A stretch of DNA of 64,000 nucleotides from Streptomyces sp. SCL15-4 (GTDB lineage: Bacteria > Actinomycetota > Actinomycetes > Streptomycetales > Streptomycetaceae): NCBI RefSeq assembly GCF_033366695.1, contig NZ_JAOBTQ010000001.1, positions 4,650,001 through 4,714,000 of the forward strand, read 5' to 3'. Each line of letters starts with the position of its first letter. Positions within the stretch are counted from its first letter, which is position 1. The translations under genes were made by a program, and so were the position numbers. The notes beneath the pieces are model-generated. The model was not told the origin of the DNA, ran no database searches, and saw only the letters and a list, made by a program, of their open reading frames with translations. Of this stretch, positions 1 to 9,203 are shown piece after piece.

Positions 1-420
1 GACGATGACCTCCGCGGCCTTCGCCATCAGGCGCTGCGCGAGCTGGCCCATCTCCAGGATGGTGGCGTGCAGGTCCTGCGGGACCGCGCGCTCCGGGAAG
101 CGCAGGCGGGCCAGCTTCGCCACGTGCTGGGCGAGGTCGCCGGAGCGCTCCAGGTCGGCGGACATCCGCAGCGACGTGACGACTATCCGCAGATCCGTGG
201 CCACCGGCTGCTGCCGGGCCAGCAGGGCTATCGCCCGGGCCTCCAGGTCGTGCTGGAGCTCGTCCACCTTCTTGTCGGCCTCGATCACGCTCTCGGCCAG
301 CTTCAGATCCGCGTCGAGCATGGCGGTCGTGGCGCGCCCGATGGCCGATCCGACCAGCCGGGCCATCTCCACCAGTCCGTCGCCGATCGAGTCCAGTTCC
401 TCGTGGTACGCGTCCCGCAT
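1..420 (-). CDS. phoU: phosphate signalling protein PhoU, partial (3' end outside window)
   Basis: The first 140 codons of a PhoU-family protein are present. It starts at the ATG complementary to 418-420 (MRDAYHEELDSIG) and runs off the left edge; the family is usually about 215-230 residues. The visible part is the first three-helix bundle, with the typical acidic stretches (EADKKVDELQHDLE) and RMSADLERSGDLAQHVAKLAR, which carries the metal-binding E/D pattern of PhoU repeats. PhoU links phosphate transporter state to the PhoR kinase and dampens the Pho response. It diverges from phoR-phoP, and the PHO box at 552-584 lies in its upstream region on its own strand, so activation by PhoP is likely. 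Confidence 0.93.
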   Translation of the reverse strand, partial: MRDAYHEELDSIGDGLVEMARLVGSAIGRATTAMLDADLKLAESVIEADKKVDELQHDLEARAIALLARQQPVATDLRIVVTSLRMSADLERSGDLAQHVAKLARLRFPERAVPQDLHATILEMGQLAQRLMAKAAEVIV

Positions 421-551
421 TGTCGGTTCCCTCTCGTGCGTCGTCGTCCGGGAATGTCGGGGGCCGTCACATCACGCGTGCGCCCCTGGCGAAACCGGCG
501 GTACGTGCCCCACGTTCCACGCTGTGCCCCGTACGCGTCTGTTTCCGCCAT

Positions 552-584
552 CCCGAATGAACCAGTGCTGGCTCCAAGGTGAAC
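552..584 (-). promoter_or_regulatory. PHO box (PhoP direct-repeat units)
   Basis: Read on the minus strand there are three adjacent 11-base units: GTTCACCTTGG, AGCCAGCACTG and GTTCATTCGGG. The outer two fit the Streptomyces PhoP direct-repeat consensus (GTTCAYYYRSG) at 10 and 11 of 11 positions; the central unit is degenerate, as is common. The site sits between the divergent phoU and phoRP genes, where PhoP-controlled promoters are expected from work on model Streptomyces. The match is by eye; binding is inferred. Confidence 0.75.
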
Positions 585-657
585 TCTGGGCGACGAGTGT
601 TCGAGGTCGCACCCGGACGGCTGTGGGCATGTCGTACCCCATGCCTAACCTTGAGAC

Positions 658-1959
658 ATGGACGTGAACGCGGCGGTCGCCGCAGCGGCAGCGATCGCCG
701 GGGTGCTCACCGGCGTCATCGCCATGCTGGCGTTCCGCTGGAGCGAACGCGACCAGAAGCGACCGACCAGGACTTCCTTGCACACCGATCCCGTACTCCC
801 GCCCGGCGTGGACACCGTCTTGTCGGTGCTGCGCTCCTCCGCCGTCGTCCTCGACGAGGCCGACGCCGTCGTCAAGGCCAGCTCCGCCGCCTACGCCCTC
901 GGGCTGGTGCGCGGCGGCACGCTGTCCGTGGAGCCCATGCTCCAGATGGCCCGGGACACGCGCAGGGACGGAGAGATACGCCAGGTCGAACTGGATCTCC
1001 CCCGGCGCGGCACCGGGCGCGGCGAGGCCCTCGCGGTCTCCGCGCGCGTGGCCCCGCTCGGCTCCCGCCTGGTCCTGCTGCTGGTCGAGGACCTGACGGA
1101 AGCCCGCAGAATCGAGGCGGTACGACGCGACTTCGTGGCGAACGTCAGCCATGAGCTGAAGACGCCCGTCGGCGCGCTCTCCCTCCTCTCCGAGGCGGTC
1201 ATGGACGCCTCCGACGACCCCGAGGCCGTACAGCGCTTCGCCGGCCGGATGCAGATCGAGGCGACCCGCCTCACCAACCTGGTCCAGGAGCTGATCGACC
1301 TCTCCCGGGTGCAGAACGACGACCCGCTGGAGGACGCCGAGCCCGTCCGGGTGGACGAGCTGGTCGCCGAGGCCATCGACCGCTGCCGCCACCAGGCGGG
1401 CACCAAGCAGATCACGATGGCCACGAACATCTGGGCGCCCGAAGGGGCCGATCAGGGTGGTGGCGGGCGACGGGAGGGCGGCGCCGCCGACCTGCACGTG
1501 TGGGGCAACCGCGGCCAGCTGGCCGCCGCCCTCGGCAACCTGGTCGAGAACGCCGTCAACTACTCCCCGGCCCGCACCCGCGTCGGCATCGCGGCCCGCC
1601 GGATCTCCGCGCCCGGTGGTGACATGATCGAACTGGCCGTCACCGACCAGGGCATCGGCATCTCCGACAAGGACAAGGAGCGCATCTTCGAGCGCTTCTA
1701 CCGCGTGGACCCGGCCCGCTCCCGCGCCACCGGCGGCACCGGTCTCGGTCTCGCGATCGTCAAGCACGTGGTCGCCTCGCACGGCGGGGAGGTCACGGTC
1801 TGGAGCGCCGAGGGCCAGGGCTCCACCTTCACCCTCAGGCTGCCGGAGGCGGGCGCGGCCCGCGACCGCGCACAGCAGCACCCCGGCCTCGACGACGAGG
1901 CCGGCACCACCGACTCATCCCCGTACGCTTCGCTTCCCGCCCCGGAGGTCCTTCCGTGA
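658..1959 (+). CDS. phoR: PhoR sensor histidine kinase (phosphate two-component system)
   Basis: This is a membrane-bound sensor kinase of 433 residues. One hydrophobic N-terminal segment lies at about residues 4-26. A PAS-like region (about 55-155) follows, then a HisKA domain with FVANVSHELKTP (phospho-acceptor H165) and a HATPase domain with N box NLVENAVNYSP (about 294), DQGIGISD and GGTGLGLAIV. A Gly/Arg-rich insert at about 260-280 separates the HisKA helices from the N box. The C-terminal tail is disordered. The stop codon overlaps the phoP start (GTGA), so the pair is translationally coupled. The ATG is preceded by a TAACCT-like -10 only about nine bases upstream and no Shine-Dalgarno, so the message may be leaderless. 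Confidence 0.95.
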   Translation: MDVNAAVAAAAAIAGVLTGVIAMLAFRWSERDQKRPTRTSLHTDPVLPPGVDTVLSVLRSSAVVLDEADAVVKASSAAYALGLVRGGTLSVEPMLQMARDTRRDGEIRQVELDLPRRGTGRGEALAVSARVAPLGSRLVLLLVEDLTEARRIEAVRRDFVANVSHELKTPVGALSLLSEAVMDASDDPEAVQRFAGRMQIEATRLTNLVQELIDLSRVQNDDPLEDAEPVRVDELVAEAIDRCRHQAGTKQITMATNIWAPEGADQGGGGRREGGAADLHVWGNRGQLAAALGNLVENAVNYSPARTRVGIAARRISAPGGDMIELAVTDQGIGISDKDKERIFERFYRVDPARSRATGGTGLGLAIVKHVVASHGGEVTVWSAEGQGSTFTLRLPEAGAARDRAQQHPGLDDEAGTTDSSPYASLPAPEVLP

Positions 1960-2636
1960 CCCGTGTGCTCGTCGTCGAGGACGAGGAGTCCTTCTCCGAC
2001 GCCCTGTCGTACATGCTCCGCAAGGAGGGCTTCGAGGTCGCCGTCGCGGCGACCGGTCCCGACGGACTGGACGAGTTCGAGCGCAACGGCGCCGATCTGG
2101 TCCTCCTCGACCTGATGCTGCCGGGCCTGCCCGGCACCGAGGTCTGCCGCCAGCTGCGCGGCCGCTCCAACGTTCCCGTGATCATGGTGACCGCGAAGGA
2201 CAGCGAGATCGACAAGGTCGTCGGTCTCGAAATAGGAGCCGACGACTACGTCACCAAGCCGTTCTCCTCCCGTGAGCTGGTCGCCCGCATCCGCGCGGTG
2301 CTGCGCCGGCGCGGCGAGCCGGAGGAGGTCGCCCCGGCCGCGCTGGAGGCGGGTCCGGTCCGCATGGACGTCGACCGCCACGTGGTCACCGTCGCCGGCT
2401 CCAAGGTCGACCTTCCGCTGAAGGAGTTCGACCTGCTGGAGATGCTGCTGCGCAACGCGGGCCGGGTGCTCACGCGCATGCAGCTCATCGACCGGGTCTG
2501 GGGCGCCGACTACGTGGGCGACACCAAGACCCTGGACGTCCACGTCAAGCGCCTGCGCGCCAAGATCGAGCCGGACCCGGGCGCGCCGCGCTACCTGGTG
2601 ACGGTGCGCGGGCTGGGCTACAAGTTCGAGCCGTAG
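1956..2636 (+). CDS. phoP: PhoP response regulator (OmpR/PhoB class)
   Basis: A 226-residue response regulator with an N-terminal receiver domain (VEDEES at residues 7-12, phospho-acceptor D52 in LLDLMLPG, T79, and K101 in DDYVTKPF). A C-terminal winged-helix DNA-binding domain follows (about 128-226, ending RGLGYKFEP). It is the master activator and repressor of phosphate-starvation genes in Streptomyces and represses secondary metabolism and nitrogen genes. The start is the GTG overlapping the phoR stop. A perfect 50-base palindrome ends the transcript 17 bases downstream. The PHO box at 552-584 suggests autoregulation. Confidence 0.96.
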   Translation: MTRVLVVEDEESFSDALSYMLRKEGFEVAVAATGPDGLDEFERNGADLVLLDLMLPGLPGTEVCRQLRGRSNVPVIMVTAKDSEIDKVVGLEIGADDYVTKPFSSRELVARIRAVLRRRGEPEEVAPAALEAGPVRMDVDRHVVTVAGSKVDLPLKEFDLLEMLLRNAGRVLTRMQLIDRVWGADYVGDTKTLDVHVKRLRAKIEPDPGAPRYLVTVRGLGYKFEP

Positions 2637-2653
2637 GCCGCGACCGGTCCGGA

Positions 2654-2703
2654 CGTATGACGAAGGGCGGCACCCCGCGCGGGGTGCCGCCCTTCGTCAT
2701 ACG
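2654..2703. terminator. 50-bp perfect palindrome, bidirectional terminator
   Basis: The sequence from CGTATGACGAAGGGCGG to its exact complement is a perfect 50-base palindrome centred between 2678 and 2679, with 25 bp per arm and no unpaired loop bases required. It lies just after phoP and 85 bases from the end of the convergent lipoprotein gene, so it can terminate both strands. It has no long U tract, as is usual in Streptomyces. Confidence 0.85.
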
Positions 2704-2788
2704 CGGCTGGTACGCGCACACGTCCCGGTACGCCGACGTGCGCACGACGGGCCGCTCGGCCACGGCGAGCCGGCGGCCCTTCGACGCG

Positions 2789-3484
2789 TCAGTGGCCGGC
2801 GGCCGACTGCGAGGCCGAGTCGCCCGGAGTGGCGGCCTCGCCGGAGGCGCTGCCGGACGGGGTCGCCTCGCCGGTCTTGCCGGGCTCGCCGCTGTGCTCC
2901 GGCTTGCCGCTCGCGGAGGCGTGCGCGCCCGGCGCGCCGGACTTCGAGGCCGAGGCGGACGCCGACGCGGACGGGATCTGCGACGGGCCCCACTGGTCGA
3001 AGTAGCTGGTGGCCGGGACCACGAAGGCGCCCAGGCTCACCTTGCCGGTCTTGCTGAAGGTGAAGGTGATCTTCTGGGCGTTGCCGTCCTGGACGGCCTC
3101 GCGGCCGCTCGGCAGCGTGGCGGAGGCGTTGCCCTTGCCGCCGAGGACCAGCGAGCCGCCCGCGGGGACGGTCACGCTCTTGCCCTTGACGGGCTTCAGC
3201 TCGGCGGACGTGCCGCCCGCCAGGGCGACGGACTCCAGGGTCTCGGCGGTGTCGCCGGAGTTGAACAGGGTCGCGGAGATCACCGCGGGACCCGTCGACT
3301 TCAGATCGGGCTGGGTGATGACCAGGGCGTTCTGGATCTTGATGGCGCCGACGCTGGTCGCCGCGTTGTCCGGCTGGATCTCCAGGGTCTGCGAGTCGTT
3401 GCCGGCGCCGCATGCGGCGAGCGAGGCGATCGAGAAGACGATGGCGGAGGCGGCGAGGGCGCCGCGTCGAAGGCTGCTGCTCAC
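2789..3484 (-). CDS. secreted lipoprotein, DUF461-like (copper-chaperone-like fold)
   Basis: This 231-residue protein has a lipoprotein signal peptide: a basic MSSSLRRG start, a hydrophobic core and the lipobox SLAAC with the lipid-attached C25. The middle (about 30-155) reads as a beta-rich Ig-like or PCu(A)C-like domain of the type annotated DUF461 in actinobacteria (NSGDTAETLESVAL, VTVPAGGSLVLGG). The classical PCuAC Met/His copper ligands are not obvious. The C-terminal 70 residues are low-complexity Ser/Ala/Gly/Pro and probably span the cell wall. It is transcribed towards phoP and alone. The outer-surface location is well supported; the substrate is unknown. Confidence 0.8.
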   Translation of the reverse strand: MSSSLRRGALAASAIVFSIASLAACGAGNDSQTLEIQPDNAATSVGAIKIQNALVITQPDLKSTGPAVISATLFNSGDTAETLESVALAGGTSAELKPVKGKSVTVPAGGSLVLGGKGNASATLPSGREAVQDGNAQKITFTFSKTGKVSLGAFVVPATSYFDQWGPSQIPSASASASASKSGAPGAHASASGKPEHSGEPGKTGEATPSGSASGEAATPGDSASQSAAGH

Positions 3485-4100
3485 GGCGGCGGCAACTCCT
3501 TGAACGCGCGGGCGGCTCCTCTTATAAAGCCGCCCTAAGTGTCTGTCAGCGGGCTTAGGTTACCGAGCCGTTCCGATGCCGCCGCACCCGACCCTCCCCC
3601 AAGCCCCGTCCATCCCTCCAGGTGGGGGTACCGCGCCGGGGCACAAGTGACTCCTCGGTCACATTGCGGGACGCTCGTCCGGCATTCGTATTACGCGGTG
3701 GTGCGCGCCTTGCCGCACCCCGCGCGAAATTTCCGTGAAGGAATGTGCGGCGCTCCCGGATATTGATCACGGCGCGCCCGTCCGACTGCCGTTGATCAAT
3801 TCCTGAATCGGCTCACATCCACCGGTGGGCACCGAACGGAGTAGCGGAAGTCGCACGGCTGACGCCGGACAAACCGGGACGTTCCTCCACTTGGAACGCC
3901 CTCCCGAGGCGTGTAACGTACGCGTTTCCCCTTGCCCGGAGAGCCCCTCCCACCTGCGAATACCCGCTTCCCCAGGTCCCTCGCAGCACGTCCCGGTTGC
4001 TGTTGTCAAGCCCCGAGATATGCCCTGACCTGCGAAAACGCCATTCAGAAGACGCCGTATCCGTGTTACCCTGGATAGCCACGGAAGGGGTACCTGTCAC
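3485..4100. other. 616-base region without a credible gene, between divergent lipoprotein and carD
   Basis: No reading frame here shows Streptomyces codon bias or a good ribosome site. The region must carry the divergent promoters of the lipoprotein gene and carD. A TACCCT hexamer at about 4068-4073 is a plausible -10 for carD, whose ATG follows about 27 bases later. An AT-rich inverted repeat ATTGATCACGGC (3762-3773) and GCCGTTGATCAAT (3788-3800) pairs with a single bulge and is the only clear structure. Base composition is lower in GC than the flanks. Confidence 0.6.
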
Positions 4101-4583
4101 ATGACGTTCAAGGTTGGCGACACCGTGGTCTATCCCCATCACGGGGCCGCGCTGATCGAGGCTATCGAAACTCGCCAGATCAAAGGCGTGGACAAGACCT
4201 ACTTGGTGCTGAAGGTCGCCCAGGGTGACCTGACGGTACGTGTGCCAGCGGACAATGCGGAGTTCGTCGGCGTGCGTGATGTGGTCGGTCAGGACGGACT
4301 GGACCGAGTCTTCGAGGTGCTGCGCGCGCCGTACGCCGAGGAGCCCACAAACTGGTCCCGTCGCTACAAGGCAAACCTGGAGAAGCTCGCCTCCGGCGAT
4401 GTCATCAAGGTCGCGGAAGTCGTGCGCGACCTGTGGCGTCGCGAGCGCGAGCGCGGACTCTCCGCCGGTGAGAAGCGCATGCTCGCCAAGGCCCGCCAGA
4501 TCCTGGTGAGCGAGCTGGCGCTCGCGGAGAACACGAACGAAGACAAGGCCGAGGCCCTGCTCGACGAGGTGCTCGCCTCCTGA
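4101..4583 (+). CDS. carD: CarD/CdnL-family RNA polymerase-binding transcription factor
   Basis: A 160-residue protein of the usual CarD length. The N-terminal RNA-polymerase-interacting Tudor-like domain (residues 1-60, [20 protein letters not shown]) contacts the beta subunit. The helical C-terminal domain contains W85 in TNWSRRYK, the residue that in other CarD proteins wedges into the upstream edge of the -10 bubble. CarD stabilises open complexes at rRNA and housekeeping promoters. The ATG is preceded by GGAAGGGG. In actinobacteria carD is typically followed by ispD-ispF, as here, though a long-stem hairpin at 4635 separates them. Confidence 0.95.
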   Translation: MTFKVGDTVVYPHHGAALIEAIETRQIKGVDKTYLVLKVAQGDLTVRVPADNAEFVGVRDVVGQDGLDRVFEVLRAPYAEEPTNWSRRYKANLEKLASGDVIKVAEVVRDLWRRERERGLSAGEKRMLAKARQILVSELALAENTNEDKAEALLDEVLAS

Positions 4584-4634
4584 CGCGCAGCGGCAGCGAA
4601 CCCTCGCTTCCGGCACGCCCAGCACAGCAGTGAA

Positions 4635-4683
4635 ATGCCGCGGTGCCCGATGACACTGACCCTGTCGCCGGGCACTGCGGCAT
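4635..4683 (+). terminator. hairpin downstream of carD
   Basis: ATGCCGCGGTGCCCG at 4635-4649 pairs with CGGGCACTGCGGCAT at 4669-4683. This gives a 15-bp stem with one G-T pair and a 19-base loop. It lies 52 bases after the carD stop and 180 bases before ispD, so it probably terminates or attenuates read-through into ispDF. Confidence 0.6.
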
Positions 4684-4862
4684 CTTCGTCCCCGCGGGGC
4701 GTGCCTCGGAAAGTCTGTGGACCGACCCCCCGATACTCGGCGTGCCGGGCCCGGGCGGATGGCTCGACCAGGGTCACGGAAAGGGTCCGGTCAAGGCGTC
4801 GCGCCCGGCACTCCTCCAGGCCATACCCACGTAGGTCGAGCACACAAACCTGACAGGAACCG

Positions 4863-5615
4863 ATGTCTGACGAATCGCGCCCCACGCCCGCGCAGCACCC
4901 CGTCGCCGCCGTGATTCCCGCCGCCGGCCGGGGCGTGCGCCTCGGTCCGGGCGCCCCCAAGGCACTGCGCGCGCTGAACGGCACGCCCATGCTCATCCAC
5001 GCGGTCCGCGCCCTCGCCGCGTCCCGCCATGTCTCCCTGGTGGTCGTCGTGGCCCCGCCGGACGGTGCCGCCGAGGTCAAGTCCCTGCTCGACGCGCACG
5101 CGCTGCCCGAGAGGACCGACTTCCTGGTCGTCCCCGGCGGGGAGTCCCGCCAGGAGTCGGTGCGGCTCGGCCTGGAGGCCCTGCCGCCGCGGTACGGCAT
5201 CGTGCTGGTCCACGACGCGGCCCGCCCGCTGGTCCCGGTCGAGACGGTCGACGCGGTCGTGGAGGCCGTCCGCGACGGCGCCCCCGCCGTGGTGCCCGCG
5301 CTGCCGCTGGCCGACACGGTCAAGCAGGTCGAACCCGCGGCCGCGCCCGGCGAGCCGGAACCGGTCGTCGCCACTCCCGAGCGGGCCCGGCTGCGCGCCG
5401 TGCAGACCCCGCAGGGCTTCGACCGGGCGATGCTCGTCCGCGCCCACGAGACCGTCACCGAGAACGTCACCGACGACGCGAGCATGGTCGAGCAACTGGG
5501 ACTGACGGTCGTGGCCGTCCCCGGTCACGAGGAGGCCTTCAAGGTCACCCGCCCGCTGGACCTGGTCCTCGCCGAGGCGGTCCTGGCCCGCAGGAGGCTC
5601 ACCGATGGCTTCTGA
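4863..5615 (+). CDS. ispD: 2-C-methyl-D-erythritol 4-phosphate cytidylyltransferase
   Basis: IspD joins CTP and MEP to give CDP-ME in the non-mevalonate isoprenoid pathway. The protein is 250 residues, normal for the family. It has the nucleotide-binding start [14 protein letters not shown] with the PKAL lysine, the central [12 protein letters not shown], the VHDAARPLV metal-site motif, and the C-terminal [11 protein letters not shown] and KVTRPLDL motifs. The ATG follows an AGGAA ribosome site. The last codons overlap the ispF start by 11 bases, so the two pathway enzymes are co-translated. Confidence 0.96.
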   Translation: MSDESRPTPAQHPVAAVIPAAGRGVRLGPGAPKALRALNGTPMLIHAVRALAASRHVSLVVVVAPPDGAAEVKSLLDAHALPERTDFLVVPGGESRQESVRLGLEALPPRYGIVLVHDAARPLVPVETVDAVVEAVRDGAPAVVPALPLADTVKQVEPAAAPGEPEPVVATPERARLRAVQTPQGFDRAMLVRAHETVTENVTDDASMVEQLGLTVVAVPGHEEAFKVTRPLDLVLAEAVLARRRLTDGF

Positions 5616-6099
5616 GGCACCGCTGCTTCCCCGGGTCGGCATCGGCACCGACATCCACGCCTTCGAGGAGGGCCGCGAACTGTGGTGCGCCGGCCTGAAG
5701 TGGGAGGGCGAGGGACCCGGACTGGCCGGCCACTCCGACGCCGACGTGGTCGCCCACGCGGCCTGCAACGCGCTGTTCTCCGCCGCCGGGCTCGGCGACC
5801 TGGGACAGCACTTCGGCACCGGCCGTCCCGAGTGGTCCGGCGCCTCCGGCACCACGCTGCTCACCGAGGCCGCGCGGATCGTCCGGGCGGCGGGCTTCGC
5901 CATCGGCAACGTCGCCGTGCAGGTGATCGGCCCCCGCCCGAAGATCGGCAAGCGCCGCGACGAGGCCCAGAAGATCCTCTCCGAGGCGGCCGGCGCGCCC
6001 GTGTCGGTCTCCGGCGCCACCACCGACGGCCTCGGCTTCCCCGGCCGTGAGGAAGGGCTGATGGCGGTGGCGACGGCCTTGGTGGTGCGGGTGAACTGA
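5605..6099 (+). CDS. ispF: 2-C-methyl-D-erythritol 2,4-cyclodiphosphate synthase
   Basis: IspF cyclises CDP-ME 2-phosphate to MEcPP with loss of CMP. The 164-residue protein shows the zinc ligands D16 and H18 in GTDIHAF, the third-ligand region GHSDADVV with its histidine, LGDLGQHFG, and the substrate motif [13 protein letters not shown]. The trimeric enzyme acts two steps after IspD in the cytoplasm. The start ATG lies inside the end of ispD. A GAGGGTACCCTC palindrome follows at 6108-6119 before the next gene. Confidence 0.96.
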   Translation: MASEAPLLPRVGIGTDIHAFEEGRELWCAGLKWEGEGPGLAGHSDADVVAHAACNALFSAAGLGDLGQHFGTGRPEWSGASGTTLLTEAARIVRAAGFAIGNVAVQVIGPRPKIGKRRDEAQKILSEAAGAPVSVSGATTDGLGFPGREEGLMAVATALVVRVN

Positions 6100-6156
6100 C
6101 GGCGTGCGAGGGTACCCTCACGACCACCAGTGATCCCTGGACTCCGGAGGGTACCC

Positions 6157-6561
6157 ATGTCCGCCGTACTGTCCGACCGCCTGAAGTCCGTGCTCGACGA
6201 CAAGGTGTTCATCGTCGTCGGCACCCTCCAGCCCGACGGCAGCCCGCAGCTGTCCCCGGTCTGGGTGAAGCGCGACGGCGACGACCTGCTCTTCTCCACC
6301 ACCGTCGACCGCCGCAAGTACCTGAACCTCCAGCGCGACCCCCGGGTGACGGCCGTCGTCCTGAACCCCGAGTCCCCGTACGAGTACGCCGAGATCCGCG
6401 GCACCGCCGAGATGACGACGGACGACGGCCCCGAACTCATCAACGAACTCAGCCGCAAGTACACCGGCAAGGACTACAAGGACTTCAACCCCGACTCGGT
6501 CAACGACGCCCAGCGCGTGGTCGTGCGCATCCGGCCGCGGAAGGTCGTAGGAAGGCTGTGA
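6157..6561 (+). CDS. PPOX-class split-barrel F420/FMN-dependent oxidoreductase
   Basis: This small (134-residue) flavin-fold protein of the pyridoxamine-phosphate-oxidase superfamily has the usual order: an N-terminal strand KVFIVVGTLQPDGSPQLSPVW, then DDLLFSTTVDRRKYLNLQRDP, a cofactor-phosphate signature, and RGTAEMT. Actinobacterial members of this length usually bind F420 or FMN and reduce small substrates; the substrate here is unknown. I chose the ATG at 6157 (MSAVLSDRL) because GGAGGG lies six bases upstream; an upstream GTG at 6130 has no ribosome site. A TACCCT hexamer at 6113-6118 may be its own -10. Confidence 0.85.
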   Translation: MSAVLSDRLKSVLDDKVFIVVGTLQPDGSPQLSPVWVKRDGDDLLFSTTVDRRKYLNLQRDPRVTAVVLNPESPYEYAEIRGTAEMTTDDGPELINELSRKYTGKDYKDFNPDSVNDAQRVVVRIRPRKVVGRL

Positions 6562-6619
6562 GGAGGCGTTCCTCCGGGGAAGGCGCATGGCACCGCCATG
6601 CGCCCACTACTCTGGAGTG

Positions 6620-8023
6620 GTGACTATTCGCCTGTACGACACCAGCGCCCGGCAGATCCGTGACTTCACCCCGCTCAAGCCGGGCTGCGTCTCGATCTAC
6701 CTGTGTGGCGCCACCGTGCAGGCGGCCCCTCACATCGGCCACATCCGCTCGGGTCTCAACTTCGACATCATGCGCCGCTGGTTCGCCTACCGCGGCTATG
6801 AGGTGACGTTCATCCGCAACGTCACCGACATCGACGACAAGATCATCGTCAAGAGCCACGAGCAGCACCGGCCCTGGTGGTCGATCGGATACGAGAACGA
6901 GCGCGCGTTCGACGAGGGCTACACCGCCCTCGGCTGCCTGCCGCCGACCTACGAGCCCCGCGCCACCGGCCACATCACCGAGATGGTCGAGATGATGCGG
7001 GGCCTCATCGACCGCGGGCACGCCTACGCGGCCGACGGCAACGTCTACTTCGACGTCCGCTCCTTCTCCCGCTATCTGGAGCTGTCCCGGCAGGAGCTGG
7101 ACAACCTGCTCCAGCCGTCCGGCGAGGGCGAGACCGGCAAGCGGGACCCGCGCGACTTCGCCCTGTGGAAGGCGGTCAAGCCCGGCGAGCCGAGCTGGCC
7201 GACCCCGTGGGGCCCGGGCCGCCCCGGCTGGCACCTGGAGTGCTCGGCCATGGCCCACAAGTACCTGGGCAGCGCCTTCGACATCCACGGCGGCGGCCTC
7301 GACCTGATCTTCCCGCACCACGAGAACGAGATCGCCCAGGCCAAGGCCTACGGCGACGAGTTCGCCCGGTACTGGGTGCACAACGCCTGGGTCACCATGG
7401 CCGGCGACAAGATGTCCAAGTCGCTCGGCAACAGCGTCCTGGTCAGCGAGATGGTCAAGCAGTGGCGCCCGGTCGTGCTGCGCTACTACCTGGGCACGCC
7501 GCACTACCGCTCGATGATCGAGTACAGCGAGGAGTCGCTGCGCGAGGCCGAGTCCGCGTTCGCGCGGATCGAGGGCTTCGTCCAGCGGGTCACCGAGCTG
7601 GCCGGGAAGACCGTCGAGCCGGCCGACGAGGTCCCGCCCGCCTTCGCCGAGGCGATGGACGACGACCTGGGCGTCCCGCAGGCCCTCGCCGTCGTGCACA
7701 CCACGGTCCGGCAGGGCAACAGCGCCCTCGCCGCCGACGACAAGGACGCCGCCGTCGCCCGGCTCGCCGAGGTGCGGGCCATGCTCGGCGTCCTCGGGCT
7801 CGACCCGCTCGACGCGCACTGGGCCGGCGAGGCCGGCGACCGGGGCGAGGACCTGCACGGCGTGGTCGACAGCCTCGTCCGCCTGGTCCTCGACCAGCGC
7901 GAGTCCGCCCGCGCCCGCAAGGACTGGGCCACCGCCGACGCCATCCGCGACCAGCTCAAGGACTCCGGGCTCGTCATCGAGGACAGCCCCCAGGGCCCGC
8001 GCTGGAGCCTCGGCGCGCGCTGA
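6620..8023 (+). CDS. cysS: cysteinyl-tRNA synthetase
   Basis: A class I synthetase charging tRNA-Cys, 467 residues. The zinc ligand C30 lies in IYLCGATVQ, the HIGH motif is intact (PHIGH, about 37-41), and KMSKS is intact at 264-268. The second zinc cluster region has HLECSAM and [10 protein letters not shown]. The helical C-terminal DALR-like tail is normal ([15 protein letters not shown]). I chose the GTG at 6620 ([12 protein letters not shown]) because homologues start there and TCTGGAG precedes it; an ATG at 6587 would add a non-conserved tail. A hairpin terminator follows directly. Confidence 0.96.
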   Translation: MTIRLYDTSARQIRDFTPLKPGCVSIYLCGATVQAAPHIGHIRSGLNFDIMRRWFAYRGYEVTFIRNVTDIDDKIIVKSHEQHRPWWSIGYENERAFDEGYTALGCLPPTYEPRATGHITEMVEMMRGLIDRGHAYAADGNVYFDVRSFSRYLELSRQELDNLLQPSGEGETGKRDPRDFALWKAVKPGEPSWPTPWGPGRPGWHLECSAMAHKYLGSAFDIHGGGLDLIFPHHENEIAQAKAYGDEFARYWVHNAWVTMAGDKMSKSLGNSVLVSEMVKQWRPVVLRYYLGTPHYRSMIEYSEESLREAESAFARIEGFVQRVTELAGKTVEPADEVPPAFAEAMDDDLGVPQALAVVHTTVRQGNSALAADDKDAAVARLAEVRAMLGVLGLDPLDAHWAGEAGDRGEDLHGVVDSLVRLVLDQRESARARKDWATADAIRDQLKDSGLVIEDSPQGPRWSLGAR

Positions 8024-8039
8024 CCGGCGACTGATCGAC

Positions 8040-8067
8040 TGTGCCGCCCGGCCCTCCGGGCGGCACA
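8040..8067 (+). terminator. hairpin terminator between cysS and rlmB
   Basis: TGTGCCGCCCGG pairs with CCGGGCGGCACA, a 12-bp perfect stem closed by the tetraloop CCCT. It lies 17 bases after the cysS stop codon. Confidence 0.85.
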
Positions 8068-8112
8068 CTGCATAAGACGTACGTACGAAGCCTCAACGGA
8101 GACGGGTAACTC

Positions 8113-9054
8113 ATGGCCGCGAACAACCGCCGCATGTCCGGCAAGAAGGGCGCGCAGGTCGGCAGCGGCGGCAAGCGACGCCGGGGCCTGGAAGGAAAGG
8201 GCCCGACCCCGCCCGCCGAAATGCGCAAGGGGCACGCCAAGCAGCGCGCCGCCGCGGCCAAGACGCGCCGCGCGCAGGGCCGCACACCGCAGCGCCGGGG
8301 CGGCGGCAGGTCCGCCTCCGAGATGGTGGTGGGCCGCAACCCGGTGGTGGAGGCGCTGCGCGGAGGCGTCCCCGCCTCCACGCTCTACGTCCAGCAGTTC
8401 ATCGACAACGACGAGCGCGTCCGCGAGGCCCTCCAGCTCGCCGCCGAGCGCGGCGGCATCAACCTCATGGAGGCCCCGCGCCCCGAGCTGGACCGCATGA
8501 CCAACGGCCTCAACCACCAGGGCCTGGTCCTCCAGGTCCCGCCGTACGAGTACGCGCACCCGGAGGACCTCCTCGACGCCGCCGCGGAGGAGGGCGAGGA
8601 CCCGCTGGTCGTCGCTCTGGACGGGGTCACCGACCCGCGCAACCTCGGCGCCGTCGTCCGCTCGGTCTCCGCCTTCGGCGGCCACGGCGTGGTCGTCCCC
8701 GAGCGCCGCTCGGCCGGCATGACCGCGGGCGCCTGGAAGACCTCCGCCGGTACGGCCGCCCGCACGCCGGTCGCCCGCGCCACCAACCTCACCCGGACCC
8801 TGGAGGCCTACAAGAAGGCCGGCCTCACGGTGGTCGGCCTGGCGGCGGACGGCGAGGCCGAAATCGGCGAGCTGCAGGCCCTCGCGGGTCCGGTGGTCAT
8901 CGTCGTCGGCAGCGAGGGCAAGGGCCTGTCCCGCCTGGTCGGCGAGACCTGCGACTTCCGGGTGCGCATCCCGATGCCGGGCGGCGCGGAGTCGCTCAAC
9001 GCGGGCGTGGCGGCCGGGATCGTGCTGTACGAGGCCGCGCGCAGGCGGAGCTGA
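8113..9054 (+). CDS. rlmB: 23S rRNA (guanosine-2'-O-)-methyltransferase, SpoU/TrmH family
   Basis: A SPOUT methyltransferase of 313 residues. Residues 1-65 are a Lys/Arg-rich extension common in actinobacterial members. The substrate-binding domain begins at [15 protein letters not shown], and the knotted SAM domain carries the three SpoU motifs: [29 protein letters not shown] and [18 protein letters not shown]. It methylates the ribose of a guanosine in 23S rRNA (G2251 in the E. coli enzyme). Classification is firm; the exact target base is inferred. The ATG follows AACGGAGACGGG. It sits after cysS, as in many actinobacteria. Confidence 0.93.
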   Translation: MAANNRRMSGKKGAQVGSGGKRRRGLEGKGPTPPAEMRKGHAKQRAAAAKTRRAQGRTPQRRGGGRSASEMVVGRNPVVEALRGGVPASTLYVQQFIDNDERVREALQLAAERGGINLMEAPRPELDRMTNGLNHQGLVLQVPPYEYAHPEDLLDAAAEEGEDPLVVALDGVTDPRNLGAVVRSVSAFGGHGVVVPERRSAGMTAGAWKTSAGTAARTPVARATNLTRTLEAYKKAGLTVVGLAADGEAEIGELQALAGPVVIVVGSEGKGLSRLVGETCDFRVRIPMPGGAESLNAGVAAGIVLYEAARRRS

Positions 9055-9203
9055 CCGAGGGCCCGGGCGGGCTGAACACCCGTCCGGTGCCTCCCTCTTG
9101 AGGGCTGATTCGGGTGGCCGCGACGGGGTGGGCACGGCTTTGACGGGGTCCGGACACATCCGGGCGGTCAAAGCAGTGTCCTAACACCACGTCACTCGGT
9201 TAG

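Noticed and set aside
472..1881. 469-codon open frame antisense to phoR
   Set aside because: It mirrors the third-codon GC bias of phoR, has no ribosome site and no recognisable domain.
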